Source: Gammaproteobacteria bacterium Milos-ODIII6
GTDB lineage: Bacteria > Pseudomonadota > Gammaproteobacteria > Chromatiales > Chromatiaceae
Length of the DNA: 64,000 nucleotides
Direction: 5' to 3'
Assembly (NCBI GenBank): GCA_029228645.1
Contig: JAPTHR010000001.1
Location: 364,925-428,924, forward strand
Within the stretch, counting starts at the first letter, position 1. Every line of letters starts with the position of its first letter. The notes beneath the pieces are model-generated. The model was not told where the DNA came from, did not search any database, and was given only the letters and a program-made list of their open reading frames with translations. Shown here piece by piece: positions 17,378-26,078 of the stretch. A program made the position numbers and the translations under genes.

Positions 17378-20300
17378 TTGAGCACGCAAGAAGAACCAAA
17401 ATCCAACGACTCGAAGGGACAGATTTCAGACGCCAAACCCGGCTTGGCGGGGGTGTTGTGTCAGGCCTTCATCCATTCCCCGCTTTCTCCGCTGCTCTAC
17501 ATTGCCATGTTGGCACTCGGTATCTTCGGCCTGTTCGCGACGCCGCGTCAGGAGGATCCCGAGATATCCGTACCCATGATCGATATCTTCTACCGGATGC
17601 CCGGTGCCTCAGTGCAACAGGTTTCCGATCTGCTGATTGCCCCGCAGGAGCGGGTGATGAGCGAAATTCCGGATATCAAGCACGTCTATTCCGCCAGCGA
17701 CAAGGAAATGGGCATGATCACCCTGCAATACAGGGTGGGCCAGGACATGGAGTCCGCGCTGGTGCGTACCATGTCGAAGTTGCAGGCGAACAAGGACAAA
17801 CTGCCACCCGGGGCCGAGCCTCCGGTAATGAAGCCCAAGGGAATCGACGACGTGCCCGTGGTCACCCTGACCCTTTGGTCGAATGACCTGGACGATTCCA
17901 CCCTGCGGGCATTGGCGACCACCCTGGAGCAACGTCTCAAACAGGTTCCCCAAACCGGCAATATCTTTGTCTCGGGGGGGCGGGCGCGCCAGTTGCGCAT
18001 CGACATCACCCCGGAACGGCTCGCGGGCTACGGTCTGAGCATGGGCCAGATCGCCCAGGCCATCCAGGGCTTCAACAGTGAACAGACCGTCGGCTTCAAC
18101 GAACGCGGCGAAACCTATGCCTACGTCGAAACCGGCACCTTCCTCAAGACCGCCAACGACGTGCGCCAGCTGGTGGTGGGTCTGCGAGAGGGCCGCCCCA
18201 TATTCCTCAACGATGTGGCTACGGTGACCCTGGGACCGGAGTCGCCCAGCCAGATGGTGTCGTTTGCCAGTGGCCCCGCTTACCCCGGCGAGCCGGTTAC
18301 GGGCGCGCAGGCGGTAACGATCGCCGTGGCCAAGCAGAAAGGGTCTAACGGGGTGGTCGTGGTGCAGGCCATCCGGAATGAAATCGAACTGCTCAAGGGC
18401 ACCCTGATACCCGATAACGTGCATGTCGAATACACCCGCGATTACGGCAAGAGCGCGCACGACAAGGTCAACAGCCTGTTCATCAACCTCATGCAGGCGA
18501 CCGTGCTGGTCATGCTGCTGGTGTGGGCATCGATGGGGCTCAAGCCGGCCCTGGTGGTGTTTGCGACCGTCCCCCTGGTGCTGACGGTGACCGTGTTTTC
18601 GGCCATGCTGATGGATTACAGCATCAACCGGGTTTCGCTGTTTGCGCTGATTTTCTCGATCGGCTTCCTGGTCGATAACGCCATCGTCATCATCGACAAC
18701 ATCTACCGTCGCTGGCTATTGCACGGCTCGCCCTCGACGCTCGTCGCCATCGATGCGGTGCGAGAGGTGGGGAACCCCACCATACTGGCGACATTCTGCA
18801 TCGTTGCCGCGCTTCTGCCGATGGGCTTCGTCAGCGGCATGATGGGTCCCTACATGGCGCCTATTCCCGCGCTCGGCTCGGTTGCGATGTTGTTCTCGCT
18901 GCTCGTGGCGCTGGTGTTCGCTCCGTGGATGGCCATGCGTGTCCGGCCCAGCATGCAGAAGTTGCATGCGATGGCGAAGCGGGACGAGGGTATCGACGAA
19001 AAGATATCCGGGGTGCATCACTACACCATCGGAGTCCCCTGGAAGAAGCGAGCCAAAGGCCGCTTGTTCCTTTTCCTCCTGCTCGGCGGATTCGTGTTCT
19101 CCGGCCTGTTGTTCTATTCCACCCTGGTCACGGTAAAGATGCTGCCGCATGACAACAAGTCCGAATTCCAGGTCGCGATCGATATGCCGGCCGGTACCGC
19201 CCTGCCGGCAACCGCCAGCTTCACCAACGAGATTGCCGAGATCATCCGCACGGTGCCAGAGGTGGTCGCGGTGCAAACCTACGTGGGCACCCCGATTCCG
19301 TTCGACTTCAATGGTCTGGTGCGGCATTACTATCTGCGCATGTTCCCCTGGCAGGGACAGATACAGGTGCAACTGCAGGAAAAGGGGGAGCGTGATCGGA
19401 CCAGCCATGAAATCGCGGTCGCGGTGCGTGCAATGATCGCGCCAGCGATCGAGGCATCCGGTATCCGGCAAAAGGACGGGGCAGGGGTGACCGTGGTGGA
19501 AATGCCGCCCGGTCCCCCGGTTCTGCAGACGGTGGTGGCCGAGGTGCACGGTCCGGATCCTGAAACCCGTCGGCAGGTCGCGCGTGACCTGAAAAAGTTC
19601 TTCCATCAATCCGAGTTGGTCGGTGAGGCGCAGACCATGCTGCGTGAGCCGATGAGTGTCTGGCGTTTCGACATCAACGCCAGAAAGGCTGCCCTGAACG
19701 GTGTTTCCATCGAAACCATCAACCAGCACCTGGCCATGGCCATGGGCATGTTCGAGGTCAGCGACCTGAAGGAAAGGGGGCTCGAGGAGCCCACCAGTAT
19801 CCTGTTGCAGGTCCCGCTTTCGCTGCGTGCCGACCTGCAGAATCTCAGCAATCTGCCGGTCATGAGCATGGCGGGTACCAGTGTGCCACTCGGACAACTG
19901 GGGGAATTCGTCGAACACGAGCGGGGATCCTACCTGGTGCGCAAGGATCTGCGCCCGATCGAGTACGTGGTCGGCGATGCCAAGGGGCGCCTGTCGGCAC
20001 CGATCTACGCGCAGATGGATGTCGCTGACCTGTTGCAGGATTACAAGGCGCCGGATGGCGTCAGCATCAGCGGCGAATATATCGGGCCTCCGCCGACCGA
20101 CTCCCAGTCAGGATTCGAGTGGGGCGGTGAATGGACGGTCACCTACGAGACCTTCCGCGATATGGGTATCGCCTATGCGGCGGCCCTGATCGCCATTTAC
20201 ATGCTGGTGGTTTGGCAGTTCGGTAATTTTGTCATTCCGCTGGTGATTATGGCGCCGATACCGCTGACCATTCTGGGCATAGCGCCCGGTCACTGGATCA

Positions 20301-20668
20301 TGTCCGCCGATTTCACCGCCACTTCCATGATCGGCTGGATCGCGCTGGCCGGGCTGATCGTGCGTAACTCCATCCTGCTGGTGGATTCCTCGCTGTTGAA
20401 TCTGAATGCCGGCATGAAGCTCTACGATGCGGTCATTTCCGCTGCCATGTCCAGAACCCGGCCGATCCTGATCACGGCCGTATCGACCATGGTGGGTGCG
20501 GCCATCATCCTTGCCGACCCTATCTTCAGCGGCATGGCGGTGTCGCTGTTGTTCGGGCTGTTCGTCTCCACGGTGCTGACCCTGGTGGTGGTGCCCTTGG
20601 GCTGCCTGAGCATCGGCGAGGAGACGCTGCGTAAAGTGGCGCAACGCGACGCCTGTGATCTGGACTGA
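17378..20668 (+). CDS. RND-family efflux pump, inner-membrane subunit
   Basis: This AcrB/CusA-superfamily transporter has 1096 residues. There is one N-terminal helix, a large periplasmic porter region, helices 2-6, a second porter region and helices 8-12. The early PRQEDPEISVPMI stretch is typical of proton-driven RND pumps. In TM4 the usual GLLVDDAIVVVEN appears as GFLVDNAIVIIDN, so the second Asp of the AcrB pair is Asn. I place the start at TTG 17378 (GGGAG about 10 bases upstream) because the frame upstream overlaps the adaptor gene. Paired with the adaptor it forms an export system of unknown substrate. Confidence 0.87.
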   Translation: MSTQEEPKSNDSKGQISDAKPGLAGVLCQAFIHSPLSPLLYIAMLALGIFGLFATPRQEDPEISVPMIDIFYRMPGASVQQVSDLLIAPQERVMSEIPDIKHVYSASDKEMGMITLQYRVGQDMESALVRTMSKLQANKDKLPPGAEPPVMKPKGIDDVPVVTLTLWSNDLDDSTLRALATTLEQRLKQVPQTGNIFVSGGRARQLRIDITPERLAGYGLSMGQIAQAIQGFNSEQTVGFNERGETYAYVETGTFLKTANDVRQLVVGLREGRPIFLNDVATVTLGPESPSQMVSFASGPAYPGEPVTGAQAVTIAVAKQKGSNGVVVVQAIRNEIELLKGTLIPDNVHVEYTRDYGKSAHDKVNSLFINLMQATVLVMLLVWASMGLKPALVVFATVPLVLTVTVFSAMLMDYSINRVSLFALIFSIGFLVDNAIVIIDNIYRRWLLHGSPSTLVAIDAVREVGNPTILATFCIVAALLPMGFVSGMMGPYMAPIPALGSVAMLFSLLVALVFAPWMAMRVRPSMQKLHAMAKRDEGIDEKISGVHHYTIGVPWKKRAKGRLFLFLLLGGFVFSGLLFYSTLVTVKMLPHDNKSEFQVAIDMPAGTALPATASFTNEIAEIIRTVPEVVAVQTYVGTPIPFDFNGLVRHYYLRMFPWQGQIQVQLQEKGERDRTSHEIAVAVRAMIAPAIEASGIRQKDGAGVTVVEMPPGPPVLQTVVAEVHGPDPETRRQVARDLKKFFHQSELVGEAQTMLREPMSVWRFDINARKAALNGVSIETINQHLAMAMGMFEVSDLKERGLEEPTSILLQVPLSLRADLQNLSNLPVMSMAGTSVPLGQLGEFVEHERGSYLVRKDLRPIEYVVGDAKGRLSAPIYAQMDVADLLQDYKAPDGVSISGEYIGPPPTDSQSGFEWGGEWTVTYETFRDMGIAYAAALIAIYMLVVWQFGNFVIPLVIMAPIPLTILGIAPGHWIMSADFTATSMIGWIALAGLIVRNSILLVDSSLLNLNAGMKLYDAVISAAMSRTRPILITAVSTMVGAAIILADPIFSGMAVSLLFGLFVSTVLTLVVVPLGCLSIGEETLRKVAQRDACDLD

Positions 20669-20702
20669 GTGGTCTGCGAGTCTGCTTGAGTGAGCAGCAG
20701 GC

Positions 20703-21851
20703 TCAATCCCCGCAACAGACCCGGTCGCGGCCGGTCTGCTTGGCTTCATAGACCCGTCGGTCGGCCTCCGCCAGGAGTTCCTCGGCCAGCTGCTTGGCGT
20801 CCCGGGTGCTGCCCGGCCGAACCGCGCCGACCCCGATCGAGACGGTGACTTGCAACGGCGTTCCGTCGTTCAGCTCGATCGGGTGGTCGGCAATGCCGCG
20901 CCGGATGCGCTCGGCCAACTGGCAGGCATTCTCCGGGGTGGTCTCCGGCAGCAGGATGGCTATCTCCTCACCGCCATAGCGCGCCGCGAGGTCGGAGCCG
21001 CGCAGCTGCTCACGGATGCGTTTGGCCAGCACGATCAGCACCTGGTCGCCGGCGGCATGCCCGTGAGTATCGTTGACCCGCTTGAAATGATCGGCGTCGA
21101 TGAACAGGCAGCCGAGCGTGTGTCCATGCCGCTGGGCGCGGGTGATCTCTTCGCGCAGGCGGGCGTCCAGATGGCGCCGGTTGTACAGGCCGGTGAGGCC
21201 GTCGGTCAGGCCGCTCACGCGCAGCCGTTCGCGGTTGACGGCGTTCTCCAGGCACATCGCGGCGATGCGTGCGAGCCTTTCCAGGAAGGTCGCGCCCTGC
21301 CCGGCATGAAAGCGCTTCGGGTCGCTGCTCGCGAGGTGCAGGAAGCCGGCAATGCCATCCGCCTGGCGTAGCGGCAGGAGTGCCTCGCTGCGGGGGTAGG
21401 GGGCCGCCCAGGCCTGCGGTTGGTGGCCGGCCTCCCAGGGACCCAGCCAGGGTAGCTCGGTATCCGGGTAACGCGCGAGCGCGGCGCGTACATCCTGCTC
21501 GAGTGTCAGGTGGGGGATTTTGGCGCTCTGCACGCCCATGACCTCGAGCAGTTCATGCAGCACCCCGTGCGGGTCGAAAAGCACCAGGCGCACGCTTTCC
21601 AGGCGGAAGGAGCCGCGCAGACCGATGGTCAGGCGCCGCATCAGGTCCGGCAGGTCCGAAGCCGCCAACAGCGCCAGTTCGCGCTCCTGGAAGCGGCGCA
21701 TCACGCCCTCGTTGTAGCTGGCATCCCGGGTCAGGGTGTTGAGCAGGTCGCGCAGGCGGCGGTTCTCTGCCTGGAGTCGCTCGACGCCGGTTGCGTCTGG
21801 GGGGGCGGATTCAACCCGTCTGTGGCCTATAATGTTCCCGTCGGTAGGCAT
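20703..21851 (-). CDS. GAF/DUF484-like sensor diguanylate cyclase
   Basis: This cytosolic protein of 382 residues has a short coiled coil (about 22-45), then a GAF-like DUF484-type sensing domain (about 50-205), then a GGDEF domain. The catalytic motif is GGEEI at 293-297. An RxxD product-inhibition site (RGSD, 284-287) sits five residues upstream, so it should make cyclic-di-GMP and be feedback controlled. The start at ATG 21851 is chosen because upstream codons look non-coding. It is convergent with the RND pump and divergent from the next small secreted protein. Confidence 0.86.
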   Translation of the reverse strand: MPTDGNIIGHRRVESAPPDATGVERLQAENRRLRDLLNTLTRDASYNEGVMRRFQERELALLAASDLPDLMRRLTIGLRGSFRLESVRLVLFDPHGVLHELLEVMGVQSAKIPHLTLEQDVRAALARYPDTELPWLGPWEAGHQPQAWAAPYPRSEALLPLRQADGIAGFLHLASSDPKRFHAGQGATFLERLARIAAMCLENAVNRERLRVSGLTDGLTGLYNRRHLDARLREEITRAQRHGHTLGCLFIDADHFKRVNDTHGHAAGDQVLIVLAKRIREQLRGSDLAARYGGEEIAILLPETTPENACQLAERIRRGIADHPIELNDGTPLQVTVSIGVGAVRPGSTRDAKQLAEELLAEADRRVYEAKQTGRDRVCCGD

Positions 21852-21871
21852 TCGTTTTCCAGGGAGGGAGC

Positions 21872-22285
21872 ATGCGAACCAGCTTAGCCTTTTTTTGTCT
21901 CCTGTGCGCCATATCCGGTCACGCTTCGGGCGCAATACACCGCTGTGATACGGACCAGGGAACGGTCTTCCAGGACCGTCCCTGCGGCGGTGGTACCGCG
22001 GTGATAGCCGATGAGGGTGCCTATGTCAGTGGCGCCGGGGTGCGCGCCAGCGAGCAGCGTTGGCTGCGCGAGCGGGCGGCCAGCCGGACGCGCCAGGCGA
22101 AGAGAATTCCCGTTTCGAAAACCTCGCGCGAAGACAAGGCGCAGGCGCGCCGCTGCTGGCAGCGCCGCACCCGGCTGGATGCGGTCAAGGCGCGCTTACG
22201 GCGGGGCTACAAAGCATCCCAGGGGGAGAAGCTGCGGCGAAAACGACGCGAGCACGAGGATTACCTGTTCAGGTTCTGTGATTGA
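21872..22285 (+). CDS. Secreted DUF4124-like small protein
   Basis: This protein of 137 residues has a clear signal peptide (cleavage near SGHASG-A). It then has a DUF4124-like N-terminal core, IHRCDTDQGTVFQDRPCGG, where the Cys pair and the Gln-Asp-Arg-Pro-Cys pattern are the family mark. The rest is a highly basic, Arg-rich helical tail with two more Cys. The function of the family is unknown. An AGGGAGG site precedes the ATG. Its 3' end overlaps the convergent thioredoxin-like gene by 25 bases. Confidence 0.7.
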   Translation: MRTSLAFFCLLCAISGHASGAIHRCDTDQGTVFQDRPCGGGTAVIADEGAYVSGAGVRASEQRWLRERAASRTRQAKRIPVSKTSREDKAQARRCWQRRTRLDAVKARLRRGYKASQGEKLRRKRREHEDYLFRFCD

Positions 22286-23340
22286 TCCGGGGCTGCCATG
22301 CCGATGGTCGCGCCGCGCGTCTTCGATATCCAGCGCAGGAAGCTCGGCTCCTCGAGGTAGCTCTTGCTCTGTACGTACTGCAGCACGTTGCTCAGTCGCA
22401 CCAGCTGGACCACCGAGTCGACCCGGATGATCTCGCGCCCGTCCTCGTCGAAGAAGATCAGCGTCGGTGCGTAGAACAGGCCCAATTCCTTCGCCCAGGC
22501 GCGCGCGCTGGTACGTTCCCCCGTCGGGGTGACCAGCGGGGTGTCGGCATGCATATCCAGCTGCACGATCTCGAGATCGTGCAGGGGAGTACGCACACGC
22601 TCATCCTGTAACGGTTCGGTGTGCAGTACGTCACAGGCATGGCAGTCGCCCTGCTCGAACACCACCAGCAGCGGCAGCCCGCTCGAGCCGTAGCGCCGGT
22701 CAAGGTTGTACGGCGGTTTTTCGAACAGCGGGTCCTCGATCAGGTCGCCTGCCTCGAAGCGCAGGGTCTGGTCACCCCGCTCGAGGTAGTCGGCAAAGGT
22801 CTCGCGCTTGTAGTGTCCATCGGCGACGTACTCGACCGCGGCGCGGTGTTGATAGGGGGGGTAGTAGCCGCGCAGCCGCAACGCAATGCGGCCCTCGCCA
22901 TCGTAGAACACCAGCGACGGGGTGAAGTTGGTCTCCAGCGCCACCGCATAGTCTCTTTCGCTCAGCACCTCGCCGTCGGGCAGGGTGACCTCTTCCGGGC
23001 TCCATACATCGATTGCGACCACGTCGAAATAGCGGCGTGTGTACTCGACGATGTCGGCCTCGTGTAAATTGATGTCCATCAGTTTCTTGCAATAGGCGCA
23101 GCGCTTTTGCCCGAAGTACACGATGATGCCCCGCTTGTCCTTTTCGAGCGCTTCGTCGAGTTCGTCGTCGAGCGCCAGCAGGCTTTCCTCGAACCACCCG
23201 GGGTACTTGATCAGCTCTTCCAGCGGGGTGTCGTCGAAACTGAAGCTGTCCTCATCCCCGGTCTCGGCCGGGAGGACTGCGGGGGACAGGACAAACAGAA
23301 TACTGGCCAGGGCCAGCAGGCATCGGATGTTATTGCTCAT
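22261..23340 (-). CDS. Exported protein with two thioredoxin-like domains
   Basis: This protein of 359 residues has a signal peptide (cleavage near VLPAET). Two thioredoxin folds follow. The first has the redox pair CAYC at 81-84 and a cis-Pro in TPSLVF. The second has CHAC at 233-236 and a cis-Pro in APTLIFF. The first domain resembles SoxW and related periplasmic thioredoxins. Tandem domains could pass electrons in series or act on two substrates. The next upstream gene, cysQ, ends 4 bases before this ATG, so they are probably co-transcribed. Confidence 0.82.
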   Translation of the reverse strand: MSNNIRCLLALASILFVLSPAVLPAETGDEDSFSFDDTPLEELIKYPGWFEESLLALDDELDEALEKDKRGIIVYFGQKRCAYCKKLMDINLHEADIVEYTRRYFDVVAIDVWSPEEVTLPDGEVLSERDYAVALETNFTPSLVFYDGEGRIALRLRGYYPPYQHRAAVEYVADGHYKRETFADYLERGDQTLRFEAGDLIEDPLFEKPPYNLDRRYGSSGLPLLVVFEQGDCHACDVLHTEPLQDERVRTPLHDLEIVQLDMHADTPLVTPTGERTSARAWAKELGLFYAPTLIFFDEDGREIIRVDSVVQLVRLSNVLQYVQSKSYLEEPSFLRWISKTRGATIGMAAPDQSQNLNR

Positions 23341-23344
23341 CTAG

Positions 23345-24130
23345 TCAAAGATAGTCGCTCCATTTCGCATTGCTATCCGCAAAAACCAGGAAATGCGGAT
23401 TCAGCAGCGAGTCCTTGGTGTTGTAGCGCAGGGGCTGCATTTCGGTATCGGTGACCATGCCGCCGGCCGCCTCGACCACCGCCTGGGCTGCTGCGGTGTC
23501 CCATTCGGAGGTGGGCCCCAGGCGCGGGTAGATATCGGCCTTGCCCTCCGCGACCAGGCACAGCTTGAGCGAGCTGCCCATGCTGACGATCTCGTGTGGC
23601 CCGATGCGCTCCAGGAAGCGTTGCAGGCTGTCGCCGGCATGTGAACGGCTGCCAGCGACCCGCAGTGGATCATGTCGCTTTGCGGCCACCCGGATGGGGC
23701 TCGGCGGATTGTCGCCTTCGACCTTCCAGGCGCCCTCGCCGACGCAACCGTAGTAACTGGCCCCCAGCGCCGGTACGTGCACCGCGCCGCAGACCGCTCG
23801 ACCGGATTCGATGAGCGCGATGTTGACCGTGAATTCACCGTTGCGCTTGACGAATTCGCGCGTCCCATCGAGGGGGTCGACCAGCCAGTAGCGCTCCCAG
23901 CGCGACCTTTCCGCGAAGGGGATGGCGGCGGACTCCTCGGAGAGCACCGGCAGGCTCGGGTCGAGCGCAGTCAGGCTTTCCACGATCACCCGGTGGGCCG
24001 CCAGGTCGGCCTCGGTGAGGGGTGATTTGTCTTCTTTCTCGATGACGTCGAAGTCCTTGGCGTACACCGTCATGATGGCTTCGCCCGCCTGTCTGGCGAT
24101 CTCGACGATTCGGTTCAGGTCGATCTTCAT
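23345..24130 (-). CDS. cysQ: 3'(2'),5'-bisphosphate nucleotidase CysQ
   Basis: This enzyme of 261 residues is of the inositol-monophosphatase fold. It hydrolyses 3'-phosphoadenosine 5'-phosphate (PAP) left over from sulfate assimilation. Metal-binding motifs are in order: EKEDKSPLTEADLAAH, LSEES, WLVDPLDGTREFVKRNGEFTVNIAL, and the C-terminal EWDTAAAQAVVEAAGG. All are typical of CysQ rather than SuhB. The start at 24130 is divergent from the nucleotidase gene, with 70 bases between them for both promoters. It is followed closely by the double-thioredoxin gene. Confidence 0.93.
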   Translation of the reverse strand: MKIDLNRIVEIARQAGEAIMTVYAKDFDVIEKEDKSPLTEADLAAHRVIVESLTALDPSLPVLSEESAAIPFAERSRWERYWLVDPLDGTREFVKRNGEFTVNIALIESGRAVCGAVHVPALGASYYGCVGEGAWKVEGDNPPSPIRVAAKRHDPLRVAGSRSHAGDSLQRFLERIGPHEIVSMGSSLKLCLVAEGKADIYPRLGPTSEWDTAAAQAVVEAAGGMVTDTEMQPLRYNTKDSLLNPHFLVFADSNAKWSDYL

Positions 24131-24200
24131 GCGTGGGTCCTGTGCTCACCGGTGGCTTGGGGTTGGGGTAGAGTACACGCTCGCGAACGTGGAGCAAGTC

Positions 24201-24893
24201 ATGTTGAATTGGTCTGAAATCGACACCGTACTGCTGGATATGGACGGCACCCTGCTGGACCTGCATTTCGACAATCACTTCTGGCTGGAATTCGTGCCGG
24301 CGCGTTTTGCCGCGCGCAACGACCTGGGCCTGGATCAGGCCAGGGAGGAATGCCTGCGCCGTTACCAGGAGTATGCAGGCACGTTGGAGTGGTATTGCAT
24401 CGATCACTGGACCAGCGAGCTGGGGCTCGATATCGCGCTGCTCAAGGAGGAGGTCGATCACCTGATCGCGGTGCTTCCCCACGTGACCGATTTTCTGGAC
24501 CTGCTGCATGCGGCCGGCAAGCGGCGGGTGCTGGTGACCAATGCGCACCAGAAGTCGCTGGCGCTCAAGATGGAGCGGACACGTCTGCATCACCGTCTGG
24601 ATAGCCTGGTCAGTTCACATGATCTCGGTCTGGCGAAGGAGAATCCGGCCTTCTGGCCGAGCCTGCGCGAACGCGAGCCATTCGACCCGCAGCGCACCCT
24701 GTTCGTCGATGACAGTCTGAGCGTGTTGCGCGCCGCACAGGGGTACGGAATACGCTGGCTGCTGGCGATGACTCACCCGGATCGCCAGCAGCCGGTCCGG
24801 CAGATCGAGGAGTTCCCGGCGATCCGTGAGTTCGCGGAGCTGATGCCGGACCTGCGCGCCTGGTGCGATGCTCACGCGCACCCCAGCGGATAG
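24201..24893 (+). CDS. yrfG: HAD-family GMP/IMP nucleotidase (YrfG-like)
   Basis: This haloacid-dehalogenase-fold phosphatase has 230 residues. Motif I is LLDMDGTLLD (nucleophile Asp), motif II is VTNAH, motif III is the Lys in GLAKENP, and motif IV is LFVDDSL. The overall layout and the LHFDNHFW segment match YrfG, which dephosphorylates GMP and IMP in E. coli. The ATG at 24201 has GGAG six bases upstream. Upstream open frame is antisense to cysQ and is discarded. Confidence 0.88.
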   Translation: MLNWSEIDTVLLDMDGTLLDLHFDNHFWLEFVPARFAARNDLGLDQAREECLRRYQEYAGTLEWYCIDHWTSELGLDIALLKEEVDHLIAVLPHVTDFLDLLHAAGKRRVLVTNAHQKSLALKMERTRLHHRLDSLVSSHDLGLAKENPAFWPSLREREPFDPQRTLFVDDSLSVLRAAQGYGIRWLLAMTHPDRQQPVRQIEEFPAIREFAELMPDLRAWCDAHAHPSG

Positions 24894-24929
24894 TGCGTCA
24901 TTAATGAAAGCCGTGTTCGCCATAAGCTG

Positions 24930-24957
24930 TTGATATATTCGACAACTCTAATATACT
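24930..24957 (+). promoter_or_regulatory. Likely sigma70 promoter of fbp
   Basis: TTGATA at 24930-24935 and TATACT at 24952-24957 are 16 bases apart, in a locally AT-rich stretch about 60 bases upstream of the fbp ATG. Both hexamers match consensus at 5 of 6 positions. It is the cleanest promoter in the window. Confidence 0.55.
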
Positions 24958-25018
24958 GCGCGCCTTGTTTGCCCCGTCCCCCTGGTTTGGGACACGCAAT
25001 TGGACTCAGGAGCGCAGC

Positions 25019-26044
25019 ATGCACAACGGCACCACCATCACCCAGTTCATCATCGAAGAGCAGCGCAAGATCGAAGGCGCGACCGGCGATTTCACTTCTC
25101 TGCTCAACGATATCGTGACCGCATGCAAGGTCATATCCAACATGGTCAACAAGGGCGAGCTGATCGGCGTGCTGGGTTCCGCGGGTTCCGAAAACGTGCA
25201 GGGTGAGACCCAGAAGAAGCTCGATATCCTGACCAACGAGGTGTTCCTGCGCTCCAATGAGTGGGCGGGTCACCTGTCCGCGATGGCCTCGGAGGAGATG
25301 GACGAGATCTACGAGATCCCAGGGCAATATCCGCGGGGCAAATACCTGCTCACCTTCGATCCGCTGGACGGCAGTTCGAACACCGACGTCAACGTCTCGG
25401 TGGGAACGATCTTCTCTATCCTGCGCTGCCCCGGCGAGCGCGTCTGCCCGAATCTGGATGCCTTCATGCAGCCGGGCGTGCAGCAGGTCGCCGCCGGCTA
25501 CGCGCTGTACGGTCCCTCGACCATGATGGTGCTGACCACCGGCAACGGCGTGAATGGCTTCACCCTGGACCAGGACATCGGTGAGTTCATCCTCACCCAC
25601 CCGGATATGACCATCCCCGCGGATACCCGCGAGTTCGCGATCAACGCCTCCAATATGCGTTTCTGGGAGGCGCCCGTGCAGCGCTACGTGAATGAGTGCC
25701 TGGCCGGCACCGAAGGACCGCGCGGCGAGGACTTCAATATGCGCTGGATCGCCTCCATGGTGGCTGAGGTGCATCGTATCCTGACGCGTGGCGGCATCTT
25801 CATGTACCCGGTCGACGACAAGATGAAGGCCACGGGAACCGAGGGCAAGCTGCGCCTGATGTACGAGGCCAACCCGATGAGCTTCATCGTTGAGCAGGCA
25901 GGGGGCGCCTCCAGCACCGGACGCGAGCGCATCATGGAGATCGCCCCCAAGGATCTGCACCAGCGGGTCCCGGTGATCCTGGGTTCAAAGAACGAGGTCG
26001 AGCGCGTGGTCGGCTATCACGCCGAGACCGCCGCCGAGGCCTGA
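25019..26044 (+). CDS. fbp: Fructose-1,6-bisphosphatase class 1
   Basis: This enzyme of 341 residues hydrolyses fructose-1,6-bisphosphate to fructose-6-phosphate, for gluconeogenesis or the Calvin cycle. The metal-binding [15 protein letters not shown] motif and the preceding Glu-rich EEMDEIYEI are present. [11 protein letters not shown] and [19 protein letters not shown] near the end are typical of class I enzymes. The ATG follows CAGGAGCG. It stands alone with its own promoter; no cbb genes are adjacent. Confidence 0.96.
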   Translation: MHNGTTITQFIIEEQRKIEGATGDFTSLLNDIVTACKVISNMVNKGELIGVLGSAGSENVQGETQKKLDILTNEVFLRSNEWAGHLSAMASEEMDEIYEIPGQYPRGKYLLTFDPLDGSSNTDVNVSVGTIFSILRCPGERVCPNLDAFMQPGVQQVAAGYALYGPSTMMVLTTGNGVNGFTLDQDIGEFILTHPDMTIPADTREFAINASNMRFWEAPVQRYVNECLAGTEGPRGEDFNMRWIASMVAEVHRILTRGGIFMYPVDDKMKATGTEGKLRLMYEANPMSFIVEQAGGASSTGRERIMEIAPKDLHQRVPVILGSKNEVERVVGYHAETAAEA

Positions 26045-26078
26045 GCTCAACCGCCGGATAAGCCCCTGCTTGCCGGCC

